From Nitrosomonadales bacterium (GTDB taxonomy: Bacteria; Pseudomonadota; Gammaproteobacteria; Burkholderiales; Gallionellaceae): 64,000 bases of DNA. The stretch's first letter is position 1, and the number at the start of each line of letters is the position of its first letter. Shown here one piece after another: positions 24,452 through 33,156 of this stretch. A program made the position numbers and the translations under genes. A model generated the notes under the pieces. It made no database searches and had not been told where the DNA came from. It saw nothing but the letters and a program-made list of their open reading frames with translations. The stretch lies in assembly GCA_016716325.1 (NCBI GenBank), contig JADJWO010000001.1:1550001-1614000 (forward strand), given 5' to 3'.

Positions 24452-26572
24452 ATGAGAAACATAATTCTCATCAGTGTATTGCTCGGCGGGGTATTGCTGT
24501 ACCTATTGTCCAGCGGCAACGCGAATACCGAAGTACTTTCACTCAATTACTACACCCTGCTGGGAATCACCGGCGTGCTGGCGATCGCGTTGACGGGGTT
24601 GGTTGGTTATCAGCTATGGCGTCTGCGCAACAAACTCAAGCGCAAGGTATTCGGGGCAAAGTTGACGTTAAGACTGGTCCTGTTTTTCATACTGATCTCG
24701 GTCTTGCCCGGAATTCTGGTTTACGCCGTATCGGTGCAGTTTCTGGGTAAGAGTATTGAGTCATGGTTCGATGTGCGCGTGGAAAAAGCCCTGGAAGGCG
24801 GGCTCAATCTTGGCAGAAGCGGATTGGACAACAGCCTGAAAGAACTGAGCAAGAAAACCCAGTTCATTGCCTTGTTGCTGGCAGAAAAGCAACCGCAGCA
24901 ATTCCAGTTCGCGCTGGATCAATTGATAGATGAAAAGGTGGCTCAGGAAGCGGCATTGTTTACCGCCAAAGGAAATGTGATTGCATTTTCTTCGGGTAAT
25001 AATGCGCTTTTACCGGATATGCCGGATGCGGAATTGTTACGCCTGGTTTTGGATAAGGGTGAATATGAAGTTATCGACGCCCTGCCGAACAAGGGATTGA
25101 CCTTGCGTGTCCTGGTGACGGTGAATTCCAATACTCACGCGAACGGGCATTATATTCTGCAGTTTTCACAACCGGTGCCCAAGCAAATAGAAGAAGATGC
25201 AGAAACGGTCCAGGCCGTATATCGCGATTATCAGGAACTGACACTATCGCGACTTGCACTGAAAAGACTCTATGCGATTACACTGACGCTATCACTGCTA
25301 GTGGTTTTGTTGACGGCGGTATCGACAGCCTTTTTCATCAGCGAACGGCTGGGATCCTCCCTGGAAGCATTGGCGGACGGGACGCGGGCAGTAGCACAGG
25401 GCGACTTTACCGGCCAGTATCCGATTCAAAGCAGCGACGAATTAGGCGCTTTGACAGGCCTGTTCAACCAGATGACACAACAACTGTTCGAGGCCAAACA
25501 GTCCAGCGAACAGCAGCGACGGGAAGTGGAGAGCGCAAAAGGCTATCTGGAAAGTGTGCTGACCCATCTGTCTTCCGGCGTTATGGCGTTGGATAATGAA
25601 TTCCGCCTCCGTTCCGTGAATACCAGCGCCGCCCAAATTCTGTCCGTTCCACTGGAAGGAATGCAGCGCATGTCGTTAAGCCGGATTGCCGAAGACCATC
25701 CTTTGTTGCATTCGTTTTGCAAAACCATCAGCGAAGCCTTTGTCGAAACCTCCAACGGGGAATGGCAGAGGCAAATAGAACGATTAAGCAAGAATGGCAA
25801 TCAGATATTGCTGATGCGCGGAACACGTTTGCCACAAGGAGGGGAGGCGGGTTATGTGGTGGTGTTCGACGACATCAGCCATTTGCTGCAGGCTGAACGA
25901 CAAGCCGCATGGGGAGAAGTCGCGCGCCGTCTTGCGCACGAGATCAAGAACCCGCTTACTCCGATACAGCTTTCGGCAGAACGTCTGCAACACAAATTGA
26001 ACGACAAGTTGGATGAAGCTGATGCCCAGTTATTGACGCGCGCAACGCAGACCATAGTCAGTCAGGTGGCTGCAATGAAGAACATGGTGGGCGACTTCGC
26101 AAATTATGCCCGTGGTCCAGCCTTGAAATTGTCACGTCTTGATATGCACAGGCTGATCAAGGAGGTCTTGGGGCTGTATGAGGCAAATGCCACCCCCATT
26201 ACATTAAGACTGGATGCTCCGCGAAGTGAAATTAGCGGAGACACAACACGGTTAAGGCAAGTACTCCATAATTTGCTGCAGAATGCACAAGATGCGCTGG
26301 CCGGAGTTGCGCGGCCCGGAATCATATTGAGTACGGAAACACAAAACGGCGAGATTCATTTGCAGGTTGAAGATAATGGCCCCGGATTTTCCGAGACAGT
26401 ACTATCGCGCGCCTTCGAGCCGTACATGACAACCAAAACCAAAGGCACCGGTCTGGGGTTGGCAATTGTGAAAAAAATCGTCGAGGAACATGGCGGTCGA
26501 ATCGACATTAAAAATGGTGCGAGCGGCGGGGCTCTTGTCAATATCCGTTTGCCGCTGGTTGAGGAGACATAA
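24452..26572 (+). CDS. ntrY: NtrY-type membrane sensor histidine kinase
   Basis: A 706-residue sensor kinase. Three membrane helices fall in the first 120 residues (IILISVLLGGVLLYLL; LGITGVLAIALTGLVG; LRLVLFFILISVLPGILV), then a periplasmic region, a further helix near 290, a HAMP linker, a PAS domain and a transmitter with H-box RRLAHEIKNPLTPIQLSAERL and G-box GTGLGLAIVKKIVEEHGG. The start at 24452 falls seven bases after the preceding stop; a start at 24407 would add 15 residues. NtrY/NtrX systems respond to nitrogen, redox or envelope signals depending on species; the signal here is unknown. Confidence 0.9.
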   Translation: MRNIILISVLLGGVLLYLLSSGNANTEVLSLNYYTLLGITGVLAIALTGLVGYQLWRLRNKLKRKVFGAKLTLRLVLFFILISVLPGILVYAVSVQFLGKSIESWFDVRVEKALEGGLNLGRSGLDNSLKELSKKTQFIALLLAEKQPQQFQFALDQLIDEKVAQEAALFTAKGNVIAFSSGNNALLPDMPDAELLRLVLDKGEYEVIDALPNKGLTLRVLVTVNSNTHANGHYILQFSQPVPKQIEEDAETVQAVYRDYQELTLSRLALKRLYAITLTLSLLVVLLTAVSTAFFISERLGSSLEALADGTRAVAQGDFTGQYPIQSSDELGALTGLFNQMTQQLFEAKQSSEQQRREVESAKGYLESVLTHLSSGVMALDNEFRLRSVNTSAAQILSVPLEGMQRMSLSRIAEDHPLLHSFCKTISEAFVETSNGEWQRQIERLSKNGNQILLMRGTRLPQGGEAGYVVVFDDISHLLQAERQAAWGEVARRLAHEIKNPLTPIQLSAERLQHKLNDKLDEADAQLLTRATQTIVSQVAAMKNMVGDFANYARGPALKLSRLDMHRLIKEVLGLYEANATPITLRLDAPRSEISGDTTRLRQVLHNLLQNAQDALAGVARPGIILSTETQNGEIHLQVEDNGPGFSETVLSRAFEPYMTTKTKGTGLGLAIVKKIVEEHGGRIDIKNGASGGALVNIRLPLVEET

Positions 26573-27222
26573 TGGCAAGCAAGCAAATATTGGTGGTCGA
26601 TGATGAAATAGGTATCCGCGAATTACTGTCGGAAATCCTGTTCGACGAGGGTTATCAGGTTCATCTGGCCGAAAATGCCGGGCAGGCGCGGAGTTACCGG
26701 AACGAGCATGAGCCCGACCTGGTTCTGCTTGATATCTGGATGCCCGACACCGATGGTGTGACCCTGCTCAGGGAATGGGTTGAACAGGATCTGCTGACCA
26801 TGCCAGTCATAATGATGTCGGGGCACGGAACAATTGAAACGGCTGTCGAGGCGACACGTATTGGGGCCGTGGATTTTCTGGAGAAACCTGTTTCACTGCA
26901 AAAATTGCTCAGCACGGTTGCCGCAGCTTTCAAGGATGGCGCGCCCAAACCGCCGATGTCGACGGACGGAGAGCGGGAACAAAAAATTACTTTGAGCATT
27001 GATGGTCAAGAACAGCATTTTTCATTGCCGCTGAACTTGCCGTTACGCGAGGCGCGGGAGTATTTTGACGCCCTGTATTTCGATTACCATTTGAAGAAAG
27101 AGCTCGGCAATGTTGCCCGGGTAGCTGAGAAAGTGGGTTTGGAGAGAACCCATTTGTATCGAAAACTCAAGCAACTGGGAATCAAATTTGCCAAAAAAGG
27201 CAATGAGAACGCCGTCCAGTAA
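26572..27222 (+). CDS. NtrX-like response regulator lacking the AAA+ domain
   Basis: A 216-residue regulator with a receiver domain (1-120) and a C-terminal Fis-type helix-turn-helix (about 170-212, VARVAEKVGLERTHLYRKL). Receiver residues are intact: VVDDE, the phosphoacceptor Asp in LVLLDIWMPD, the Ser of MMSGHG and the Lys of FLEKP. A typical NtrX of about 450 residues has a sigma-54-activating AAA+ domain in the middle; here only some 45 residues (KITLSIDGQEQHFSLPLNLP) connect the ends, so it cannot drive sigma-54 open-complex formation. The A of its ATG is the last base of the ntrY stop. Confidence 0.9.
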   Translation: MASKQILVVDDEIGIRELLSEILFDEGYQVHLAENAGQARSYRNEHEPDLVLLDIWMPDTDGVTLLREWVEQDLLTMPVIMMSGHGTIETAVEATRIGAVDFLEKPVSLQKLLSTVAAAFKDGAPKPPMSTDGEREQKITLSIDGQEQHFSLPLNLPLREAREYFDALYFDYHLKKELGNVARVAEKVGLERTHLYRKLKQLGIKFAKKGNENAVQ

Positions 27223-27244
27223 AAACTTCCTTTTTGGACGGTTG

Positions 27245-27273
27245 TTGCCCTAATTGGGGGGCTACGGCATAAT
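27245..27273 (+). promoter_or_regulatory. Candidate sigma-70 promoter for the tkt operon
   Basis: TTGCCC (27245-27250) and CATAAT (27268-27273) with a 17-base spacer lie 66 bases upstream of the tkt ATG, in the only sizeable gap before the operon. The -35 match is moderate, so an activator may help. Confidence 0.5.
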
Positions 27274-27338
27274 CACCCGCTCAAACGCAAACTTAATACA
27301 TCTCAATAATCCCAAAAAAATTTCAGGAGGCATCGGAA

Positions 27339-29351
27339 ATGTCAGCAGCGCGTAATGTAACCCCACCAAAATACAACGACATCACAGGCGCAATCCGCAT
27401 GCTGGCAGTCGATGCCGTCCAGAAAGCTAATTCCGGTCACCCGGGAGCTCCGATGGGCATGGCGGAAATCGCCGATGTGCTGTGGAACCGTTATCTGCGT
27501 CACAATCCGGCCAACCCGAAATGGCCCGATCGCGACCGTTTCATCCTGTCCAACGGCCATGGCTCGATGCTGGTCTATGCACTGCTGCACCTGTCCGGCT
27601 ACGACCTCCCGATCGACGAGCTGAAGCGTTTCCGCCAGATGCATTCCAAGACTCCGGGACACCCTGAGTACGGTTATACCCCTGGTGTGGAAACTACCGG
27701 AGGTCCGCTCGGTCAGGGTATCACTAATGCAGTGGGTATGGCGATGGCCGAGAAGCTGCTGGCCAATGAATTCAACAAGCCCGGCCACGAGATCGTCAAC
27801 CATAATACCTACGTATTTCTGGGCGACGGCTGCATGATGGAGGGCATCTCGCATGAGGCCTGTGCACTGGCGGGTACCTGGGGGCTGGGCAAGCTGACCG
27901 CGTTCTGGGATGACAACAACATTTCCATCGACGGCCACATAGACGGTTGGTATACAGACGACACAGCCAAGCGTTTCGAAGCCTATGGCTGGCATGTCAT
28001 CGCCGACGTGCAGGGTCATGATCCCGAGGCGATCGACGCTGCCATCAAGGCTGCGCATGCAGTCACTGACAAGCCGACACTGATCTGTTGCAAGACCGTT
28101 ATCGGCGCGGGTTCCCCCAACAAGGAAGGCACACACGACGTGCACGGCGCTGCACTGGGCGATGCAGAAGTCGCCGCGACCCGTGAGCATATCGGCTGGA
28201 AATATCCTCCGTTCGAGATTCCCGCACATGTCTACGAGGCATGGGATGCGCGCACCAAAGGCGAAGGGCTGGAAAAGCTGTGGAACAACAAGTTCGCCGA
28301 ATACAAAAAAGCATTTCCGAAAGAAGCTGCCGAGTTCGAACGCCGCGTCAAGGGTGAACTGCCGGCCAACTGGGCGGCCCATGCAGCCGAGTTCATCGCC
28401 AAGACCAACGAAAAGGCGGAGACCGTTGCCACACGCAAAGCATCGCAAAACGCCATTAACGGATTGCAACCTGCGTTACCGGAGTTCCTTGGTGGATCTG
28501 CCGACCTGACCGGTTCCAATCTGACCAACTGGACGGGCGCGCACCATGTTTCCGGCAAAAAGCCCGGCAACTACATCAGCTATGGCGTGCGCGAGTTCGG
28601 TATGTCGCACATCATGAACGGTATGGCACTGCACGGCGGTTTCCTGCCGTTCGGCGGCACCTTCCTGATGTTCTCCGAATATGCCCGCAATGCATTGCGC
28701 ATGTCGGCGCTGATGAAACAGCGCGTGATCTATGTGTTCACCCACGACTCCATCGGTCTGGGCGAAGACGGTCCGACCCACCAGCCGGTCGAGCAGACTG
28801 CCACGCTGCGTTACATCCCCAACATGGAGGTCTGGCGTCCGTGCGACACCGTTGAGTCCGCCGTGGCATGGGTTGCTGCAGTCGAGCGCACCGACGGTCC
28901 TTCCAGCCTGATCTTCAGCCGCCAGAATCTGGCGTTCCAGAAGCGTGATGCGGCGCAGATCGCCAACATCCGCAAGGGTGCATATGTTCTGTCCGAAGCA
29001 GCGGGTGGAAAGCCGCAGGCCGTGATCATCGCTACCGGTTCCGAAGTGTCGCTGGCATTGAGCGCACAGACGGCGTTGGCGGCGGAAGGGGTCAATGTAC
29101 GGGTGGTTTCTATGCCGTCGACCAATGTGTTCGACAAGCAGGATCAGGCCTACAAGGACAGCGTATTGCCCAAGGGCGTCAAGCGCGTCGCGGTCGAGGC
29201 TGGCGTGACCGGCGGTTGGTACAAGTACGTGCTGGACGGTGCTGTGGTCGGCATGGATACCTTCGGCGAATCCGCTCCGGCCCCCGAACTGTTCAAGCAC
29301 TTCGGCTTCACGACGGAGAATGTCGTCAAGGCCGTGAAAAGCGTACTGTAA
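27339..29351 (+). CDS. tkt: Transketolase
   Basis: A 670-residue thiamine-diphosphate enzyme, usual length. The ThDP motif begins GDGCMMEGISHEACALAG and ends WDDNNISIDG, near residues 160-195. The transketolase signature includes GHGSMLVYALLHLSGY. In an autotroph it moves two-carbon ketol units in Calvin-cycle regeneration of ribulose 5-phosphate. A strong ribosome site (AGGAGG) lies 10 bases before the ATG. First gene of tkt-gap-pgk-pyk-fba; codons are strongly biased to C/G in third position, in contrast to the origin genes. Confidence 0.97.
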   Translation: MSAARNVTPPKYNDITGAIRMLAVDAVQKANSGHPGAPMGMAEIADVLWNRYLRHNPANPKWPDRDRFILSNGHGSMLVYALLHLSGYDLPIDELKRFRQMHSKTPGHPEYGYTPGVETTGGPLGQGITNAVGMAMAEKLLANEFNKPGHEIVNHNTYVFLGDGCMMEGISHEACALAGTWGLGKLTAFWDDNNISIDGHIDGWYTDDTAKRFEAYGWHVIADVQGHDPEAIDAAIKAAHAVTDKPTLICCKTVIGAGSPNKEGTHDVHGAALGDAEVAATREHIGWKYPPFEIPAHVYEAWDARTKGEGLEKLWNNKFAEYKKAFPKEAAEFERRVKGELPANWAAHAAEFIAKTNEKAETVATRKASQNAINGLQPALPEFLGGSADLTGSNLTNWTGAHHVSGKKPGNYISYGVREFGMSHIMNGMALHGGFLPFGGTFLMFSEYARNALRMSALMKQRVIYVFTHDSIGLGEDGPTHQPVEQTATLRYIPNMEVWRPCDTVESAVAWVAAVERTDGPSSLIFSRQNLAFQKRDAAQIANIRKGAYVLSEAAGGKPQAVIIATGSEVSLALSAQTALAAEGVNVRVVSMPSTNVFDKQDQAYKDSVLPKGVKRVAVEAGVTGGWYKYVLDGAVVGMDTFGESAPAPELFKHFGFTTENVVKAVKSVL

Positions 29352-29385
29352 ATAACACCTTTAATTACTAAACGGGAGAAAAGCA

Positions 29386-30387
29386 ATGGCTATCAAAGTT
29401 GGCATCAATGGTTTCGGTCGTATCGGCCGCATGGCGTTCCGCGCAATTGCAAAGGACTTTCCGGAATTTGAAGTGGTCGCTATCAACGACCTGCTGGACG
29501 CGGACTATCTGGCATACATGCTGAAATACGACTCCGTGCATGGCAATTTCAAGGGTGATATCAAGGTTGAAGGCAACAGCATGGTGGTGAACGGCAAGAA
29601 AATCCGCCTGACTGCCGAAACTGACCCGACAAACCTGAAGTGGACCGAAGTCGGTGCTGAACTGGTTCTGGAATGTACCGGTTTCTTCCTGGACGAAGAA
29701 GGCTGCAAGAAGCACCTCGCAGCAGGCGCAAAGAAGGTCGTGATCTCCGCTCCTTCCAAGGACAAGACCCCGATGTTCGTGTACGGCGTGAATCACACCG
29801 CCTACAAGGGCGAAGCCATCGTTTCTGCCGCTTCCTGCACCACCAACTGTCTGGCACCGGTCGCCAAAGTGCTGAACGACAACTGGGGCATCAAGCGCGG
29901 CCTGATGACCACCGTGCATGCTGCCACAGCGACCCAGAAAACTGTTGACGGTCCGTCCAAGAAAGACTGGCGCGGCGGCCGCGGCATTCTGGAGAACATC
30001 ATCCCCTCCTCCACTGGCGCAGCCAAGGCGGTAGGCAAAGTGTTGCCAGAGCTGAATGGCAAGCTGACCGGCATGGCGTTCCGCGTGCCGACTTCCGACG
30101 TTTCCGTGGTCGACCTGACCGTCGAGTTGAACAAGGAAGCCAAGTACGAAGACATCTGCGCGGCAATGAAGGCGGCATCGCAGAATGGCGACATCAGCAA
30201 GACGCTGGGTTACACCGACGAGAAGGTGGTTTCGACCGACTTCCGCGGTTGCGGCTATTCGTCGATCTTCGATTCCGAAGCCGGTATTGCACTGGACGGC
30301 ACTTTCGTGAAGATCGTTGCCTGGTACGACAACGAGTACGGGTACACCTGCAACATGATGCGTTTCGCATTGCATGTAGCCAAGTAA
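29386..30387 (+). CDS. gap: Glyceraldehyde-3-phosphate dehydrogenase, type I
   Basis: A 333-residue GAPDH. The NAD-binding fold has NGFGRIGR at 8-15 and Asp at VAINDLLD (32-39), which favours NAD over NADP, although autotrophic enzymes can use both. The catalytic Cys151 is in SAASCTTNCLAP and the catalytic His is in MTTVHAATATQ. It reduces 1,3-bisphosphoglycerate during carbon fixation. It follows tkt by 34 bases. A hairpin lies between it and pgk. Confidence 0.97.
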   Translation: MAIKVGINGFGRIGRMAFRAIAKDFPEFEVVAINDLLDADYLAYMLKYDSVHGNFKGDIKVEGNSMVVNGKKIRLTAETDPTNLKWTEVGAELVLECTGFFLDEEGCKKHLAAGAKKVVISAPSKDKTPMFVYGVNHTAYKGEAIVSAASCTTNCLAPVAKVLNDNWGIKRGLMTTVHAATATQKTVDGPSKKDWRGGRGILENIIPSSTGAAKAVGKVLPELNGKLTGMAFRVPTSDVSVVDLTVELNKEAKYEDICAAMKAASQNGDISKTLGYTDEKVVSTDFRGCGYSSIFDSEAGIALDGTFVKIVAWYDNEYGYTCNMMRFALHVAK

Positions 30388-30398
30388 TCCACAAAGAC

Positions 30399-30421
30399 AA
30401 GGGCTGGCTGTGCCAGCCCTT
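30399..30421 (+). terminator. Hairpin between gap and pgk
   Basis: AAGGGCTGGC and GCCAGCCCTT pair as a 10-base stem around a three-base TGT loop. Only three T follow, so this is at most a partial terminator or an mRNA-stabilising 3' hairpin that lets gap mRNA outlast the distal genes. Confidence 0.5.
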
Positions 30422-30454
30422 TCAGCTTCTATCGTCTGTATATAAGGAAAAATC

Positions 30455-31636
30455 ATGTCTGTGATCAAAATGACCGACCTGGATCTCAAGGGCAAGCGCG
30501 TCCTGATCCGTTCCGACCTGAACGTCCCCGTCAAAGACGGCAAGGTAACTTCCGATGCGCGGATTACTGCTTCCATGGCAACCATCAACGCCGCACTGAA
30601 TGCCGGCGCAAAAGTTATGGTGACTTCCCATTTGGGCCGCCCGGAAGAAGGTGTTTATTCCGAAGAAAACTCGCTTAAGCCTGTGGCTGACACCATTGCC
30701 AATAAACTGGGCAAGCCCGTGCGCCTGATCAAGGATTGGGTGGATGGCGGTTTCAGTGTTGCCGATGGCGAACTGGTGCTGCTGGAGAACTGCCGTTTCA
30801 ACAAGGGCGAGAAAAAGAGCAACGACGAACTGTCGAAGAAATACGCTGCACTGTGCGATGTGTTTGTGATGGACGCGTTCGGTACCGCGCACCGCGCCGA
30901 GGCATCGACTCACGGTGTCGCCAAGTTTGCACCCGTGGCGGCTGCGGGTATCCTGCTAACTGAAGAACTCGAGGCCCTGACCAAGGCGCTGTTGAGCCCT
31001 GCACGTCCGATGGTTGCCATCGTCGGTGGCTCCAAGGTCTCCACCAAGCTGACCGTGCTGGAGTCGTTGTCCGAGAAGTGCGAACAGCTGGTAGTGGGCG
31101 GTGGTATCGCCAACACCTTCATCAAGGCGACCGGCGGTAACGTCGGCAAGTCTTTGTGCGAAGGTGATCTGGTTCCGACTGCTCAAGCGCTGATCGAAAA
31201 AATGAAACAGCGCGGCGCCAATATTCCCATCGCCGTGGACGTGGTGTGCGGCAAGAAATTCGACGCCAATGAACCGGCCGTGCTGAAGAATGTGGGCGAA
31301 GTGGCGGATGACGACATGATCTTCGACATCGGTCCCAAGTCAGCTCAGGAACTGGCCGACATCATCATGAAGGCGGGTACCGTGGTATGGAACGGCCCCG
31401 TTGGCGTGTTCGAATTCGACCAGTTCGGTGATGGTACCAAGACCATTGCCAAGGCGATTGCCGAAACCAAGGCGTTCACCCTCGCGGGTGGCGGCGACAC
31501 GATTGCGGCAATCCAGAAATACGATATCTATGACAAGGTGTCCTACATTTCTACCGCGGGCGGTGCTTTCCTTGAATTCCTCGAAGGCAAGACCTTGCCT
31601 GCCGTGGCGATTCTGGAAGAGCGCGCCAAACAATAA
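30455..31636 (+). CDS. pgk: Phosphoglycerate kinase
   Basis: A 393-residue PGK. The N-terminal signature KRVLIRSDLNVPVKDGKV (about 14-31) and the basic patch SHLGRP are present, and the nucleotide domain has VAIVGGSKVSTKL and the glycine loop LAGGGDTIAA. It phosphorylates 3-phosphoglycerate, the product of RuBisCO, with ATP. Fifteen bases separate it from pyk. Confidence 0.97.
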   Translation: MSVIKMTDLDLKGKRVLIRSDLNVPVKDGKVTSDARITASMATINAALNAGAKVMVTSHLGRPEEGVYSEENSLKPVADTIANKLGKPVRLIKDWVDGGFSVADGELVLLENCRFNKGEKKSNDELSKKYAALCDVFVMDAFGTAHRAEASTHGVAKFAPVAAAGILLTEELEALTKALLSPARPMVAIVGGSKVSTKLTVLESLSEKCEQLVVGGGIANTFIKATGGNVGKSLCEGDLVPTAQALIEKMKQRGANIPIAVDVVCGKKFDANEPAVLKNVGEVADDDMIFDIGPKSAQELADIIMKAGTVVWNGPVGVFEFDQFGDGTKTIAKAIAETKAFTLAGGGDTIAAIQKYDIYDKVSYISTAGGAFLEFLEGKTLPAVAILEERAKQ

Positions 31637-31651
31637 CCAACCAGGAATTAC

Positions 31652-33100
31652 ATGCTGCGCAGAACCAAAATAGTTGCAACGCTGGGGCCCGCCTCCAGCG
31701 ACCAGAAGGTATTGGAACAAATGATCCGCGCCGGAGTCGATCTGGTGCGGATGAATTTTTCACATGGCTCGGCACAGGATCATATGGAACGGGCGGAAAC
31801 GGTCCGGGCTGCAGCGCTTGCTGTGGGTCGTACCGTGGGTATCCTGGCCGATCTGCAGGGGCCCAAGATCCGTGTGCGCAAATTCGAGAACGACAAGATC
31901 GTGCTGAAAAAAGGCGCGACCTTCATTCTGGATGCCGCGCTGGAAGGAAACGGCAATCAGGAACGTGTCGGACTCGACTACAAGGATCTGCCCAAGGATG
32001 TAAGCCAGGGCTCCATCTTGTTGCTGAACGACGGCATGCTGGAATTCGAGGTGGTCGAAGTCCGGGGGCAGGAAGTCGTCTGTACGGTCATTCGCGGGGG
32101 CGTGCTTTCCAACAACAAGGGCATCAACCGCAAGGGCGGCGGCCTGACCGCGCCGGCGCTGACCGACAAGGACAAGGAAGATATCAAGACGGCCGCAATG
32201 ATCAAGGCCGACTATCTGGCGATATCCTTTCCGCGTACCGGCGATGACATGCGCTATGCGCGTGAACTGATGGAGGCCGCAGGTGGGAAAAGCATGCTGA
32301 TGGCCAAGATCGAACGTGCCGAAGCCATCCCCGTGCTGGACGACATCATCGATGCATCCGACGCCATCATGGTGGCGCGCGGAGACTTGAGTGTGGAGGT
32401 GGGCGACGCGGCGGTACCGGGACTGCAGAAGCGCATGATCAAGATGGCGCGTGCCAAGAACCGGCTGGTCATCACAGCGACCCAGATGATGGAGTCGATG
32501 ATCACCCATCCAATCCCGACGCGCGCCGAGGTTTCTGATGTGGCCAACGCGGTTCTGGATGGAACAGATGCGGTGATGCTGTCGGCCGAAACGGCCGTTG
32601 GCGATTATCCGGTTGAAACCATCGAAGCGATGGCGCGCATCTGCAGCAAGGCCGAGCGCGAAGCCGAGGACAATGCCATCGACTGTCGTAGTACAAACCA
32701 GAGCTTCTTGCGCATCGACCAGTCCATTGCGATGTCGGCTTTGTTCGCCGCTTCGCATTTCAACGTGAAAGCGATCGTGGCCATGACGCAATCCGGGTCT
32801 ACCGCCTTGTGGATGTCACGTGTCAACGCGGGCGTGCCGATCTTCGCCTTGACCCCGGTGCCGGAGACGCTTACCAAGGTAACCTTGTTCAGCGGTGTGC
32901 ATCCGGTACTGTTTCCAAGCTCGGTGAGAAAGACTTCACAGGAGCTGATTGATGCCGAACTGCAGCTGGTGAAAATGGGTTATCTGGAAGAAGGTGACCT
33001 GGTCGTGGTGACCGTAGGAGAAGCCGTGGGCAAATCTGGGCATACCAACACGATGAAAATCGTGAGGGTGGGCGATCACCGCAAGAACAGCATCCAATAA
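31652..33100 (+). CDS. pyk: Pyruvate kinase
   Basis: A 482-residue pyruvate kinase: the TIM barrel begins RTKIVATLGPASSD, with DLQGPKIRVRKF, and the active-site block MLMAKIERAEAIPVLDDIID, in which the Lys and Glu bind metal and substrate. MVARGDLSVEVG and TATQMMESMI follow. It withdraws fixed carbon from the cycle towards pyruvate. Its place inside a Calvin operon is common in betaproteobacterial autotrophs. The C-terminal domain shows no obvious fructose-bisphosphate loop that I could assign. Confidence 0.96.
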   Translation: MLRRTKIVATLGPASSDQKVLEQMIRAGVDLVRMNFSHGSAQDHMERAETVRAAALAVGRTVGILADLQGPKIRVRKFENDKIVLKKGATFILDAALEGNGNQERVGLDYKDLPKDVSQGSILLLNDGMLEFEVVEVRGQEVVCTVIRGGVLSNNKGINRKGGGLTAPALTDKDKEDIKTAAMIKADYLAISFPRTGDDMRYARELMEAAGGKSMLMAKIERAEAIPVLDDIIDASDAIMVARGDLSVEVGDAAVPGLQKRMIKMARAKNRLVITATQMMESMITHPIPTRAEVSDVANAVLDGTDAVMLSAETAVGDYPVETIEAMARICSKAEREAEDNAIDCRSTNQSFLRIDQSIAMSALFAASHFNVKAIVAMTQSGSTALWMSRVNAGVPIFALTPVPETLTKVTLFSGVHPVLFPSSVRKTSQELIDAELQLVKMGYLEEGDLVVVTVGEAVGKSGHTNTMKIVRVGDHRKNSIQ

Positions 33101-33156
33101 AGTTATGACAGAAGCAGCAGTACGAATCAGTATTTTCATTTAATCAGGAGGAAAAA

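Noticed and set aside
27212..27241. Inverted repeat CCGTCCA/TGGACGG at the end of ntrX as a terminator
   Set aside because: Only seven pairs, a 16-base loop, overlaps the stop codon and lacks a T tract after the stem.
27290..27302. TTA-N7-TCA before tkt as a CbbR site
   Set aside because: The motif is loose enough to occur by chance and lies downstream of the candidate promoter with no dyad symmetry or second copy.
27342..30588. Long antisense frames opposite tkt and gap (about 270 to 400 codons)
   Set aside because: They shadow highly biased codons of tkt and gap; no homology-like motifs, no start signals.
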